A stretch of 8,688 nt of DNA from Zetaproteobacteria bacterium (GTDB lineage: Bacteria; Pseudomonadota; Zetaproteobacteria; Mariprofundales; Mariprofundaceae). Position numbers and translations under genes: made by a program. Below are positions 1-6,339 of this stretch, one piece after another. Each line of letters begins with the position of its first letter. Positions within the stretch are counted from its first letter, which is position 1. Under the pieces are notes generated by a model that saw only the letters and a program-made list of their open reading frames with translations, ran no database searches and had not been told where the DNA came from. The DNA lies in the NCBI GenBank assembly GCA_021545665.1, contig JAJRTX010000055.1, positions 1-8,688 on the forward strand, in the 5' to 3' direction.

Positions 1-183
1 CATCAGCTCCACAGGGTAAGGTGGACGACCACCCTTGCTGCGGTCACGCTGCGGAAGCGACAGCTCAACTTCATGCGCAATCTCCGCAAAGTCGATCAGC
101 TCTTCAAAACGACGCAATACATTTCCAAGTTTATCCAGCCTGCTTTCTCGTTCCGACGCGGCAAAAAGACTCTCTCGTATCAT
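1..183 (-). CDS. IS5-family transposase, N-terminal fragment (cut by window edge)
   Basis: Reading leftwards from an ATG at 183 gives 61 codons open to the window edge. The protein begins MIRESLFAASERESRLDKLG and reaches a GGRPPYPVELM segment. That layout (short N-terminal helix region, then the GGRPPY motif) is what I recognise as the start of IS5-family DDE transposases, which cut and join the element ends through an RNase H-like domain. The catalytic DDE residues would lie beyond the edge, so activity cannot be judged. A GGAGG at 193-197 sits 9 nt before the ATG and supports this start. The gene points the same way as the polysaccharide operon and lies downstream of it, so it would not block operon transcription. 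Family assignment is from recalled motif similarity only. Confidence 0.82.
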   Translation of the reverse strand, partial: MIRESLFAASERESRLDKLGNVLRRFEELIDFAEIAHEVELSLPQRDRSKGGRPPYPVELM

Positions 184-218
184 CTCAGAAAACCTCCGTG
201 CTTTGTGTGTAGAATCTC
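1..218 (-). mobile_element. Upstream end of an IS5-like insertion sequence (boundary approximate)
   Basis: The transposase fragment and its short leader form the promoter-side end of an insertion sequence. IS5-type elements usually keep only a few tens of bases between the terminal inverted repeat and the transposase start, which places the end near 200-220. The minus-strand text GAGATTCTACACACAAAGC in that stretch is a candidate left inverted repeat. The opposite end lies outside the window, so neither the repeat nor the target duplication can be confirmed. Confidence 0.4.
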
Positions 219-259
219 ATAAATGAACCGGTTTTTCGAGGTTCCCTTTAGACGGCCAA

Positions 260-1573
260 TCACTCAAATATTGGACGACAGTTCAAATCAATCATTCCTG
301 TTGCAATGCCCGTATCCGAAACGACCTTGCACATCAATATGTCCAGCCCCCGGTGGAGAGATGTTTTTTCGCCATCAATCATTGAGGACACTCCAACATT
401 GAAGAAATATGTCCCTGATCTCAAAAGACATGTAAATTTAAATCCCAAGCGCATGGAATATCCCGATTTTACCGAATCTATAAGCATATCTTCATTCTGC
501 CGAGTTTGAGCCCCCCCGATACGAACGCCCTGAATCGTTCTTATACCCATGGCAAAGCCAACTTTTGATGCATCCGCATCAAACAGAACATCAAAACTGA
601 AAACATATTCTTTCCCGGTCCATAACAATTCTGCCTGTTTGCCATCACCAGAACATATTCTCGGATTTGAAATCCGGGCGCCTTGCGACTCAAACCATAC
701 AGCACTCTCAGGCTGGTCTGATATCACCCTATTCGCCTCATTTTGAGGCAAGACAGCATCCCCATCATCCAAGGTAACCTCTATTTCAGGGTCTCTTCCA
801 GCCTTAATCTCCGAGCGGATCAGCGCCTGCCTTTCTAGAGGGGCTTTAATTAATTTCTGGTACATTGAAACGACTCGTTTGGGATCACCTACCAACAGTT
901 GTTCGCCATGATCCAGAAGAACTGCCCTGTCACAAAGATTTACCACCGTTCCGGCACTGTGTGAAACAAACAGAATACTGCATCCGTTATTCCTTATTTC
1001 CTGAATTCTTGCATAACATTTTCTTTTGAAATCATCATCACCCACAGCCAGAGCTTCATCCACAATCAGAATATCCGGATCCACACTCACAGCAACGGCA
1101 AAAGCCAGCCGAACATACATTCCACTGGAATAGGTTTTAACCGGCTGGTTGATAAAATCACCTATACCGGAAAATGCTACAATATCATTGTAGCGCCTCT
1201 TTATTTCCTGTCGGGACAGGCCCAAAATCGAGGCATTAAGATAAACATTCTCTTTCCCGGTAAAATTCGGATCAAAGCCGGACCCCAACTCCAGAAGGGC
1301 TGAAACCCTGCCATGCAACAATACTTCGCCATGGGAAGGGAGAAGCGTTCCACAAATCAGTTGCAGCAGTGTTGATTTTCCAGATCCATTACGACCGACA
1401 ATGCCAACCACTTCACCTTGCTGCACATCAAAGTTGATATTCTTCAGTGCCTTAAACCCACTATCAGGCCGGCTGTCAGGGAACAGGGTCTGCTTAAGGC
1501 GGACCGCAGGAGATGAGTGCATGTGATATGTTTTCGCAATATCACGTACCCGAATAGAAATATCAGATGACAT
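260..1573 (-). CDS. wzt: Polysaccharide (O-antigen/capsule type) ABC exporter ATPase, Wzt-like, with C-terminal substrate-binding domain
   Basis: This 437-residue protein is the nucleotide-binding subunit that powers export of a lipid-linked polysaccharide through its partner permease, at the cytoplasmic face of the inner membrane. Walker A is GRNGSGKST at residues 60-68. The signature is the Wzt-type YSSGM at 148-152 in place of LSGGQ. Walker B with its glutamate is DILIVDEALAVGD at 167-179, and the H-loop histidine is His205. After about residue 245 comes a roughly 190-residue extension rich in beta-strand sequence. This matches Wzt_C-type domains, which in studied systems bind the polysaccharide terminus. 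I chose the ATG at 1573 because AAGGAG at 1585-1590 precedes it by 11 nt; an upstream in-frame ATG at 1624 lies deep inside wzm. It overlaps wzm by 11 nt, implying translational coupling. The Wzt role is firm; the glycan is unknown. Confidence 0.93.
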   Translation of the reverse strand: MSSDISIRVRDIAKTYHMHSSPAVRLKQTLFPDSRPDSGFKALKNINFDVQQGEVVGIVGRNGSGKSTLLQLICGTLLPSHGEVLLHGRVSALLELGSGFDPNFTGKENVYLNASILGLSRQEIKRRYNDIVAFSGIGDFINQPVKTYSSGMYVRLAFAVAVSVDPDILIVDEALAVGDDDFKRKCYARIQEIRNNGCSILFVSHSAGTVVNLCDRAVLLDHGEQLLVGDPKRVVSMYQKLIKAPLERQALIRSEIKAGRDPEIEVTLDDGDAVLPQNEANRVISDQPESAVWFESQGARISNPRICSGDGKQAELLWTGKEYVFSFDVLFDADASKVGFAMGIRTIQGVRIGGAQTRQNEDMLIDSVKSGYSMRLGFKFTCLLRSGTYFFNVGVSSMIDGEKTSLHRGLDILMCKVVSDTGIATGMIDLNCRPIFE

Positions 1574-2453
1574 CGGCAAACAAACTCCTTGTTTTCTGAA
1601 ACAGGAAAAAGCCAAGGCACGCAACTATTATACTAAGAGCATAATATAAAAGCAGACCTGACCAATCGGGAACACTTCCATGCAGCAAAACATTTCTGCT
1701 TTGCTCAATCACGAAGGTCAAAGGATTGAAGTAATAAACAATCTGGAAAGACTCGGGCAGCCGTGATGTGGAATAAAACACCGGGCTTAAAAACAGCAGT
1801 GCGGATGTGAGCATAACAACCAAATGACTAACATCCCGAATAAAAACGCCAAGAGCAGATAGTATCCATGAAATGCCCACTGTTAGAATAATCAGCGGAG
1901 CAATTACAATTGGGAACAAAAGCGTGGAAAAATGCAACTGCCCCTGGGAAAGAAACACGAAAACAAACAGAATCAGGAGACTAAAAACCATATTGAAAAG
2001 ACTTGTAGCTACCATTGCAAAGGGAAGTATCTCAAGTGGAAAAACAACCTTCTTTACGAAATTTACATGATCAGTGATTAATGTTGTGGAGGCATTTAAA
2101 CACTCTGCAAAAAAACGATATATAAGAAGACCGGTGAACAGAAATATGGCGAATTCAAATTTATCCCCATGCGCTGCAACCCTTGCCTGAAAGATATATC
2201 CAAAAACGAATGTATAAACCAACAGCATGATCAACGGCTGAATAATCATCCATAACAAATCCATAACCGATCCACGGTAGGAGCGTAGAACATCATGTTT
2301 ACCAAGATGGACAATCAGCCCCCAATTAGACCTTATGCTTTTAAACATACTGAAGGGAGAAACGGGGAAAGATTTCAACCGAAGCCTCCCGGACGACACA
2401 CTTGCCGACAATCCCAAGCGCCTGATTTTTTCATTCTTTCCCAAACCCGTCAT
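1563..2453 (-). CDS. wzm: Polysaccharide ABC-2 exporter permease, Wzm-like
   Basis: Inner-membrane channel subunit that works with the Wzt-like ATPase encoded next. With the start at 2453 it has 296 residues and six hydrophobic segments near residues 67-88, 100-119, 141-168, 177-204, 210-228 and 266-285. Family landmarks are visible: LRSYRGSVMDLLW before the first membrane segment, SPVFYS after the fifth, and a later NPLTFVIEQSR. The start is uncertain. The ATG at 2453 has only a weak AGG upstream. An ATG at 2489 would overlap the previous gene further. An ATG at 2348 gives 261 residues, closest to the usual length of the family, but no ribosome binding site is visible. The gene overlaps the sulfotransferase before it by about 23 nt and wzt after it by 11 nt, so the three are almost certainly co-translated from one mRNA. 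Confidence 0.92.
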   Translation of the reverse strand: MTGLGKNEKIRRLGLSASVSSGRLRLKSFPVSPFSMFKSIRSNWGLIVHLGKHDVLRSYRGSVMDLLWMIIQPLIMLLVYTFVFGYIFQARVAAHGDKFEFAIFLFTGLLIYRFFAECLNASTTLITDHVNFVKKVVFPLEILPFAMVATSLFNMVFSLLILFVFVFLSQGQLHFSTLLFPIVIAPLIILTVGISWILSALGVFIRDVSHLVVMLTSALLFLSPVFYSTSRLPESFQIVYYFNPLTFVIEQSRNVLLHGSVPDWSGLLLYYALSIIVACLGFFLFQKTRSLFADVI

Positions 2454-3246
2454 GATGGATACCTGCATGCATGTAACCAAAATGTTCAATGATTTCAGAT
2501 AAATGGTTGTTGGCCATATTAATTTGCTCTTTTGTCAGGTCAGACCTCCATCGGTCAACACTGTTGGAATGAACTTCACGGGTATTGCCAACCTTTGGGT
2601 CTTCAATACCGCTACGACGTTTCTCTTCATGGAACAGCTCCAAAACTTCCGCTTCATACCTTTCACCCAACCGCTTAAAAAGAATACGCATGGTCTCTAC
2701 GGGATGACTAACAATATCTTCATATTTCAGTGTAATACTTTTCTGTGGATAGCGAGCTGCATACGTCATGGCATTTTGATAAAAATCTTTCAAACACAGA
2801 ACCTTAGACTCGAAATCAGCAGGGACAGTTTTTTTAAACCTTATTTCATTCAAAGACGCCAGCGTGTCCAGCGGGTTCCGTACCACAAAGACAAACATTA
2901 GATCACCAGCAAGAAGTTCATCCCATCGATTTAAATACAGCACATTCTCAGGGTTTTTATCCGCCCACCTTTTTTTTCCAAGCTTCAGACAAGCCGATTC
3001 TCTTGCTTGAATATATGCCTTGCCAAAAACATTCAACAACTCGCCTTCTTCCAACCCTAGCGCCCTGACTGTTTTGAAAAAACGAACATGCGCCAAATCG
3101 TCTTTCAGATAATCCCCATAAAAATCCTTCATAAACTTTATCTCAGGTGGACAATGGATATTGCTATGCGAATCAAGCAACCTTCTTACCAGTGATGTGC
3201 CGGAACGGTAAAAACCACCGACAATGATAGGAGCCTGACTCATCAT
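2431..3246 (-). CDS. PAPS-dependent sulfotransferase (Sulfotransfer_3-like)
   Basis: A 271-residue cytoplasmic enzyme expected to move a sulfuryl group from PAPS to a hydroxyl or amine of a glycan. The 5'-phosphosulfate loop is GFYRSGTSLVRRLLDSH at residues 11-27. The 3'-phosphate motif is FVFVVRNPLDTLAS at 118-131, with Arg123 the likely contact. WADKNPEN at 94-101 and LKYEDI at 173-178 are further family landmarks. Length is normal for a single-domain bacterial sulfotransferase and nothing looks truncated. The start ATG overlaps the stop of the gene before it as ATGA at 3243-3246, with a GAGG 7 nt upstream; the second methionine, 3 nt later, is an equally possible start. Placement between a glycosyltransferase-sulfotransferase and wzm points to sulfation of the exported polysaccharide. 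The acceptor sugar cannot be read from the sequence. Confidence 0.87.
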   Translation of the reverse strand: MMSQAPIIVGGFYRSGTSLVRRLLDSHSNIHCPPEIKFMKDFYGDYLKDDLAHVRFFKTVRALGLEEGELLNVFGKAYIQARESACLKLGKKRWADKNPENVLYLNRWDELLAGDLMFVFVVRNPLDTLASLNEIRFKKTVPADFESKVLCLKDFYQNAMTYAARYPQKSITLKYEDIVSHPVETMRILFKRLGERYEAEVLELFHEEKRRSGIEDPKVGNTREVHSNSVDRWRSDLTKEQINMANNHLSEIIEHFGYMHAGIHHDGFGKE

Positions 3247-4928
3247 TCTGTAACCTCATAACCAAGCTCTTCAAGCAAGCCACCTGCCACTGCTTCATAC
3301 GCATCAATCTCTTCTGATGAAAGCTCACTACGCCAACGCCCTATCCTGTTTCTATCAGGCTCCCTTGAGGTTAGTGCATGAATGCCCAGGCGCTGGCTTT
3401 GATGCACCCTGACACTTCCATCCTCTGCATAGCGATGCCCAAGCTCACTAAGACGCTGCTCAGCACCCTGATGATAATTCAACATCTCTTCACTATACGG
3501 AATCCTGATGAACGCTGAAATTTTCCTCAGAACAGATTCAGGATTATGGATTAAATCTTCATATTTGACTTCCATATAGTACGGAATCTTCTTGGCCTGC
3601 TCTCTTGTCGCAATGATTCGATTCTTCCACATATTGGCCTGGTCGCTAATATCTTCCCCCGCTCCGAACCATAACTTCCGCGCAGAAACGGCAACATCCC
3701 GACCATCACGGATAATGTGTATAAAATGGCTTTCCGGTATACACTGCTGAATCTTTGCCATATGAAGTTGATATGGAGGACTCTTGTCACCCCAGCGCTT
3801 TTTATTGTGCATGCCAGCATATGTTGAATAAAAAAGCCGCAATCCTTTTTCGACTGTAAACTTAGATATTTTTCCTATTTGCTCACAAAACTTTTTCTCA
3901 TTTATCTTAAAATCACCCCAGGTGTGCGCATTAAGAGCAATATCAATGAACTTATTTCGCAGACAATGATCTTCGGGATCAAGCGCAAGAGTTTTTGGAA
4001 CAAAGTGTGTTTCTGGCGGAATGCTCAGTTCCGGATGTGCATCCAGCATCAGCCGCAGCAGAGTAGTACCGGATCGGCCTACACCAACGATAAAAGGGAT
4101 CGGCGTTTGATCCGATCCAATAAAACCATGCCTGTTCCAAGGATCTGATTTGTCCCATCTTCCATCTTCCGATATGGTTTTAAGCTGGTGCACATCAGGA
4201 AGCATTGCTTTTTCGGAAGAAAAACCGGCACGTACCCGATGCCACTTAAGGTCATTCACCTCCCTTGCAGAGAAAATACGCTCTCCATATTTTCGTAAAG
4301 CATGCCTTTGACTTAATGCAACATAATGACGAAGGATGAAGTTAACCGGGAAAATTCTTCTCCCTTCAAACTGAATGTTATGTCCGGCACTGGAAATTAA
4401 ATCGAGGGAATGATTGTTTTTCCATGCGTTAACCCTACGTAATTTTCCCGGTTCGAAAAAATAATAGTGCCTCATGCTTTCTACATAATCAGTCCCTTCA
4501 TATGGCTGATCATCACGATGCGGAATGAACACGAATTCATCAAAGTTTATTGCATTATATCCTTGTTTATCTACATCTCTTATACCTTCTGATAACGTAC
4601 GATAAGGTTCTGGAGCAACCCTTATTTCATCGGCATCACAATGCATAAACCAGTCGGCATCAATTTCATGGGCTAATCGCTGCTCATTTTTCAAAATTTC
4701 TTCAAGTTCAAAGCAACCATTGTAAGGAAGCCTCTCAACTCGGATTACGCCCCTATCCATAAAAGCACGCGCGATCTCCAAGGTCGAATCAGTCGAGCCA
4801 TTATCAACCACACATATCTCAAGTCCCTGTTCATAGAGATGCTGGATGCATCGTGACAGATAAAGACTTTCGTTTCTTACAGTCAGCAATACAACAATCT
4901 TCATTTTAGCGCCATCAAAAGTGCCCAC
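3243..4928 (-). CDS. Bifunctional glycosyltransferase (GT2-type)-sulfotransferase fusion
   Basis: A 561-residue two-domain protein. Residues about 9-240 are a GT-A fold glycosyltransferase: it opens MKIVVLLTVRNES, has VDNGSTDST at 41-49, and a metal-binding HCDADE at 96-101. These are marks of GT2-like enzymes that use nucleotide sugars. Residues about 275-561 are a complete sulfotransferase: PSB loop GVGRSGTTLLRLMLDAH at 282-298, WGDKSPPYQLHM at 379-390, and the 3'-phosphate motif FIHIIRDGRDVAVSARKLW at 402-420. No frameshift or stop separates the halves, so this is a true fusion and could add and sulfate one residue in a single step (inference). Start choice: GTG at 4928 has AAAGAG 6 nt upstream, whereas the in-frame ATG at 4904 places the methionine right before the first beta-strand but has a poor ribosome binding site. 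The preceding sulfotransferase ends 25 nt upstream and the next begins in a 4-nt overlap. Confidence 0.88.
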   Translation of the reverse strand: MGTFDGAKMKIVVLLTVRNESLYLSRCIQHLYEQGLEICVVDNGSTDSTLEIARAFMDRGVIRVERLPYNGCFELEEILKNEQRLAHEIDADWFMHCDADEIRVAPEPYRTLSEGIRDVDKQGYNAINFDEFVFIPHRDDQPYEGTDYVESMRHYYFFEPGKLRRVNAWKNNHSLDLISSAGHNIQFEGRRIFPVNFILRHYVALSQRHALRKYGERIFSAREVNDLKWHRVRAGFSSEKAMLPDVHQLKTISEDGRWDKSDPWNRHGFIGSDQTPIPFIVGVGRSGTTLLRLMLDAHPELSIPPETHFVPKTLALDPEDHCLRNKFIDIALNAHTWGDFKINEKKFCEQIGKISKFTVEKGLRLFYSTYAGMHNKKRWGDKSPPYQLHMAKIQQCIPESHFIHIIRDGRDVAVSARKLWFGAGEDISDQANMWKNRIIATREQAKKIPYYMEVKYEDLIHNPESVLRKISAFIRIPYSEEMLNYHQGAEQRLSELGHRYAEDGSVRVHQSQRLGIHALTSREPDRNRIGRWRSELSSEEIDAYEAVAGGLLEELGYEVTE

Positions 4929-4953
4929 CCAAAACTCTTTACATATCTATAAG

Positions 4954-5652
4954 TCATCTAAAATTCATACCCGAGTAACTCGATTTCTCTTGCAAACTCT
5001 TTTTGAATTCTCTCTCTCTCTGGGAATCAGTCAAAACTTCCTGATATGGTCTTCTATCTTTTCGAATATCCGCCTTTGCCCGGACTTCGAGTGAGCCGGA
5101 AAATGGAATCCCCAGCCTATCTAGCACTTCTGACAACTCCACGTTCAGATTTTCATATCGGATAACCCTGTCTACAACAATCTTGCCTGAATCATTATAA
5201 TCAGTGTATTTACCGTAATTGAAGCAGAGACATCCGGCATTTAAATATTCATCCAGAGTAATATCCATTTTCTTGCGCTTAGTCATAAAGTAATAATGAG
5301 AGATCGTTTTATCCCATGGGTTACGGTCGATACAAAATTTGTAATATCCATTCCAGATATCTTTCGGTACCCGACATCTTATCTTGTTGGCGCCAATATG
5401 ATTAAAAAATTTCCTGCGCTGAAGAAATTCATCAATGCTTTGCCTCCACTCTGTCTTCGGGAAATAAGCAAGCTCGCGCAAAACATTGAAATATCCCTGA
5501 TAATTTCTTGCACTGTGTCCAAGCTCCTCTCTACCGAAAGGAGTCAAAATATCCCTAGCATCACAAAAAGATGAAAGATAAGTCTCAAGGCTTGTCCCTG
5601 CTGTTTTTTGAGTCTTTATAAATATAAACCGAAATTTATGCGAAATAATCAT
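4954..5652 (-). CDS. Sulfotransferase (Sulfotransfer_2-like), C-terminus apparently frameshifted
   Basis: As read, 232 residues. The 5'-phosphosulfate loop is FIKTQKTAGTSLE at 11-23, and the 3'-phosphate motif is FCIDRNPWDKTISHYYF at 106-122 with Arg110 and Ser118. This style (short N-terminus going straight into FIFIKTQKTAGTS) fits the carbohydrate sulfotransferase group rather than the type of the other two sulfotransferases here. The last 18 residues look wrong, ending YSGMNFR. In another frame the same DNA reads KEFAREIELLGYEF then TAG at 4958-4960, which is the usual kind of C-terminus for this family. The switch falls at a (CT)6 run at 5010-5021. Deleting one CT gives a clean 230-residue protein. 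Both substrate-binding motifs lie before the shift, so some activity could remain. It is the first gene of the operon; the ATG at 5652 has only a weak ribosome binding site. Confidence 0.85.
   Translation of the reverse strand: MIISHKFRFIFIKTQKTAGTSLETYLSSFCDARDILTPFGREELGHSARNYQGYFNVLRELAYFPKTEWRQSIDEFLQRRKFFNHIGANKIRCRVPKDIWNGYYKFCIDRNPWDKTISHYYFMTKRKKMDITLDEYLNAGCLCFNYGKYTDYNDSGKIVVDRVIRYENLNVELSEVLDRLGIPFSGSLEVRAKADIRKDRRPYQEVLTDSQREREFKKSLQEKSSYSGMNFR
5010..5021 (-). repeat. (CT)6 / (AG)6 dinucleotide repeat inside a coding region
   Basis: Six perfect CT units on the plus strand, AG on the coding strand, encode the QRERE part of the first sulfotransferase. With six units the downstream frame gives an atypical C-terminus and a TGA at 4954-4956. 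With five units the frame gives RERIQKEFAREIELLGYEF and a TAG at 4958-4960. Short dinucleotide runs can slip during replication, so the tract could toggle the C-terminus. It is short for a classical phase-variable tract. Confidence 0.6.
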
Positions 5653-5739
5653 AACTTGGCCAAATTCTACAATACTGCATTTCTTACTCCCTCTTCAAAG
5701 GTTTCGGATGGCTACCATCAAAACTCGACGTTCATCTTT

Positions 5740-5769
5740 ATTACATTGATAGCACACCACCAGTCACAA
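5740..5769 (-). promoter_or_regulatory. Candidate sigma-70 promoter for the sulfotransferase-exporter operon
   Basis: On the minus strand, TTGTGA (5764-5769, 4 of 6 to consensus) and TGTAAT (5740-5745, 5 of 6) are 18 nt apart. Transcription would begin near 5733, leaving a leader of about 80 nt before the first sulfotransferase ATG at 5652. Spacing and location are right, but such matches arise by chance and no data back it. Confidence 0.33.
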
Positions 5770-5801
5770 GCATGCTCTTCGACTTAATTTCAGCCAATGA
5801 C

Positions 5802-5823
5802 TCACCCCTAGAACTAGAGGTGA
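5802..5823. promoter_or_regulatory. 22-bp near-perfect palindrome, candidate operator or leader hairpin
   Basis: Arms TCACCCCTAG and CTAGAGGTGA flank a central AA, with one mismatch between the arms. As minus-strand RNA the mismatch becomes a G-U pair, so the arms can form a continuous stem closed by a tetraloop. No T-run follows on that strand, so it does not look like a terminator. Its centre is about 80 bp upstream of the predicted start of the operon promoter, a position often used by activators. The binding protein is unknown. Confidence 0.4.
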
Positions 5824-5909
5824 CAAGATAAACAGTTCCTTACGCAAAATACAGGACTGTTTGACAAGTGGTTACAAGCCCCGCCATTTAAATCAGAATC
5901 TCTCAAAGG

Positions 5910-6035
5910 CTACAGAACATATGGCAAGCAATTCGTCTTATTTGAAATGCCTGTAAAATTCAACGTCCCGCTCTGCCAAACAGCCAAGCCGATACCAGCC
6001 ACAGCAGCGACAATCCAGGAGAGGTACTGCTTCAT
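5910..6035 (-). CDS. Small putative membrane protein (41 aa)
   Basis: An ATG at 6035 is preceded by GAGAGGAGTTTGAT, a near-ideal Shine-Dalgarno at good spacing, much better than those of most neighbours. The 41-residue product begins MKQYLSWIVAAVAGIGLAVW, a single hydrophobic segment (about residues 5-20) that could be a membrane anchor or uncleaved signal. It is followed by a polar tail with one cysteine and a TAG at 5910-5912. I do not recognise a family. It may be a genuine small protein or the 5' remnant of a larger secreted or membrane protein that has lost its body. It lies about 260 nt upstream of the sulfotransferase operon, on the same strand and upstream of that operon's candidate promoter. 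No clear promoter of its own was found. Confidence 0.42.
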   Translation of the reverse strand: MKQYLSWIVAAVAGIGLAVWQSGTLNFTGISNKTNCLPYVL

Positions 6036-6287
6036 ATCAAACTCCTCTCACCAATAAAAAGCGAGGCGGCAATTTTATCACCCCGCTACCCGACTATCAT
6101 GATCCAATATCCATAACTGGATTCAGTCCAGTAATGCCAAGCTGGGTCCAATATAGCAGACAGGTCAAGTAGATTTATACCAGCGAATTATTGATCCTCT
6201 GGTTGAGCCCCTATAGTGCTGTCCATCATACGGGAATGCTTATCCAGATGGACGAAAGAAAGATCCAAACGATTGCAGAAAGCAACG

Positions 6288-6313
6288 AAAAAGGGGCCGA
6301 AACGAACCCCTTT
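6288..6313 (-). terminator. Intrinsic terminator after the modular collagen-like/beta-helix gene
   Basis: On the minus strand AAAGGGG (6307-6313) pairs with CCCCTTT (6290-6296) around a 10-nt loop, followed by further T residues through 6288. It begins 27 nt after the stop codon of the gene ending at 6340. The stem is GC-rich at its closing end and flanked by A and T runs, so it could act on both strands. Confidence 0.75.
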
Positions 6314-6339
6314 CCCGCGATGTTTCTATTACAGCGTAC

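Larger units (their letters stand above)
5653..6287. other. Intergenic region between the surface-protein genes and the polysaccharide operon
   Basis: About 635 bp with no large gene on either strand. It holds the small membrane ORF at 5910-6035, a 22-bp palindrome at 5802-5823 and a promoter-like pair at 5740-5769. A short 6-5-6 inverted repeat (ACTGGA, TTCAG, TCCAGT) lies at 6116-6132, and TCCAATAT occurs twice about 43 bp apart around it. No tRNA, IS end or CRISPR was seen. On the plus strand, a start-less frame from about 5654 to 5832 is open and reads protein-like (LGQILQYCISYSLFKG at its beginning), possibly a degraded gene end, but I cannot assign it. Confidence 0.6.

Noticed and set aside
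225..250. GAACC/GGTTC hairpin as a terminator after wzt
   Set aside because: Only five pairs with a 10-nt loop and no T-run; not a credible intrinsic terminator.
2375..2434. ATGA overlap at the end of the sulfotransferase gene at 2431, suggesting a start for the next gene (ATG AAA AAA TCA)
   Set aside because: That frame reaches a stop after 19 codons and is not the Wzm frame, so it cannot be the permease start.
5741..5800. Minus-strand reading KSKSMLVTGG, like the start of a nucleotide-sugar dehydratase
   Set aside because: The frame hits stops within a few codons on both sides and the GxGxxG glycine pattern is absent.
6079..6092. GGGTAGC on the minus strand as an ops/JUMPstart (RfaH) element
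   Set aside because: Only about 7 of 11 positions match the ops consensus and the signal base after the core is wrong; too weak to claim.
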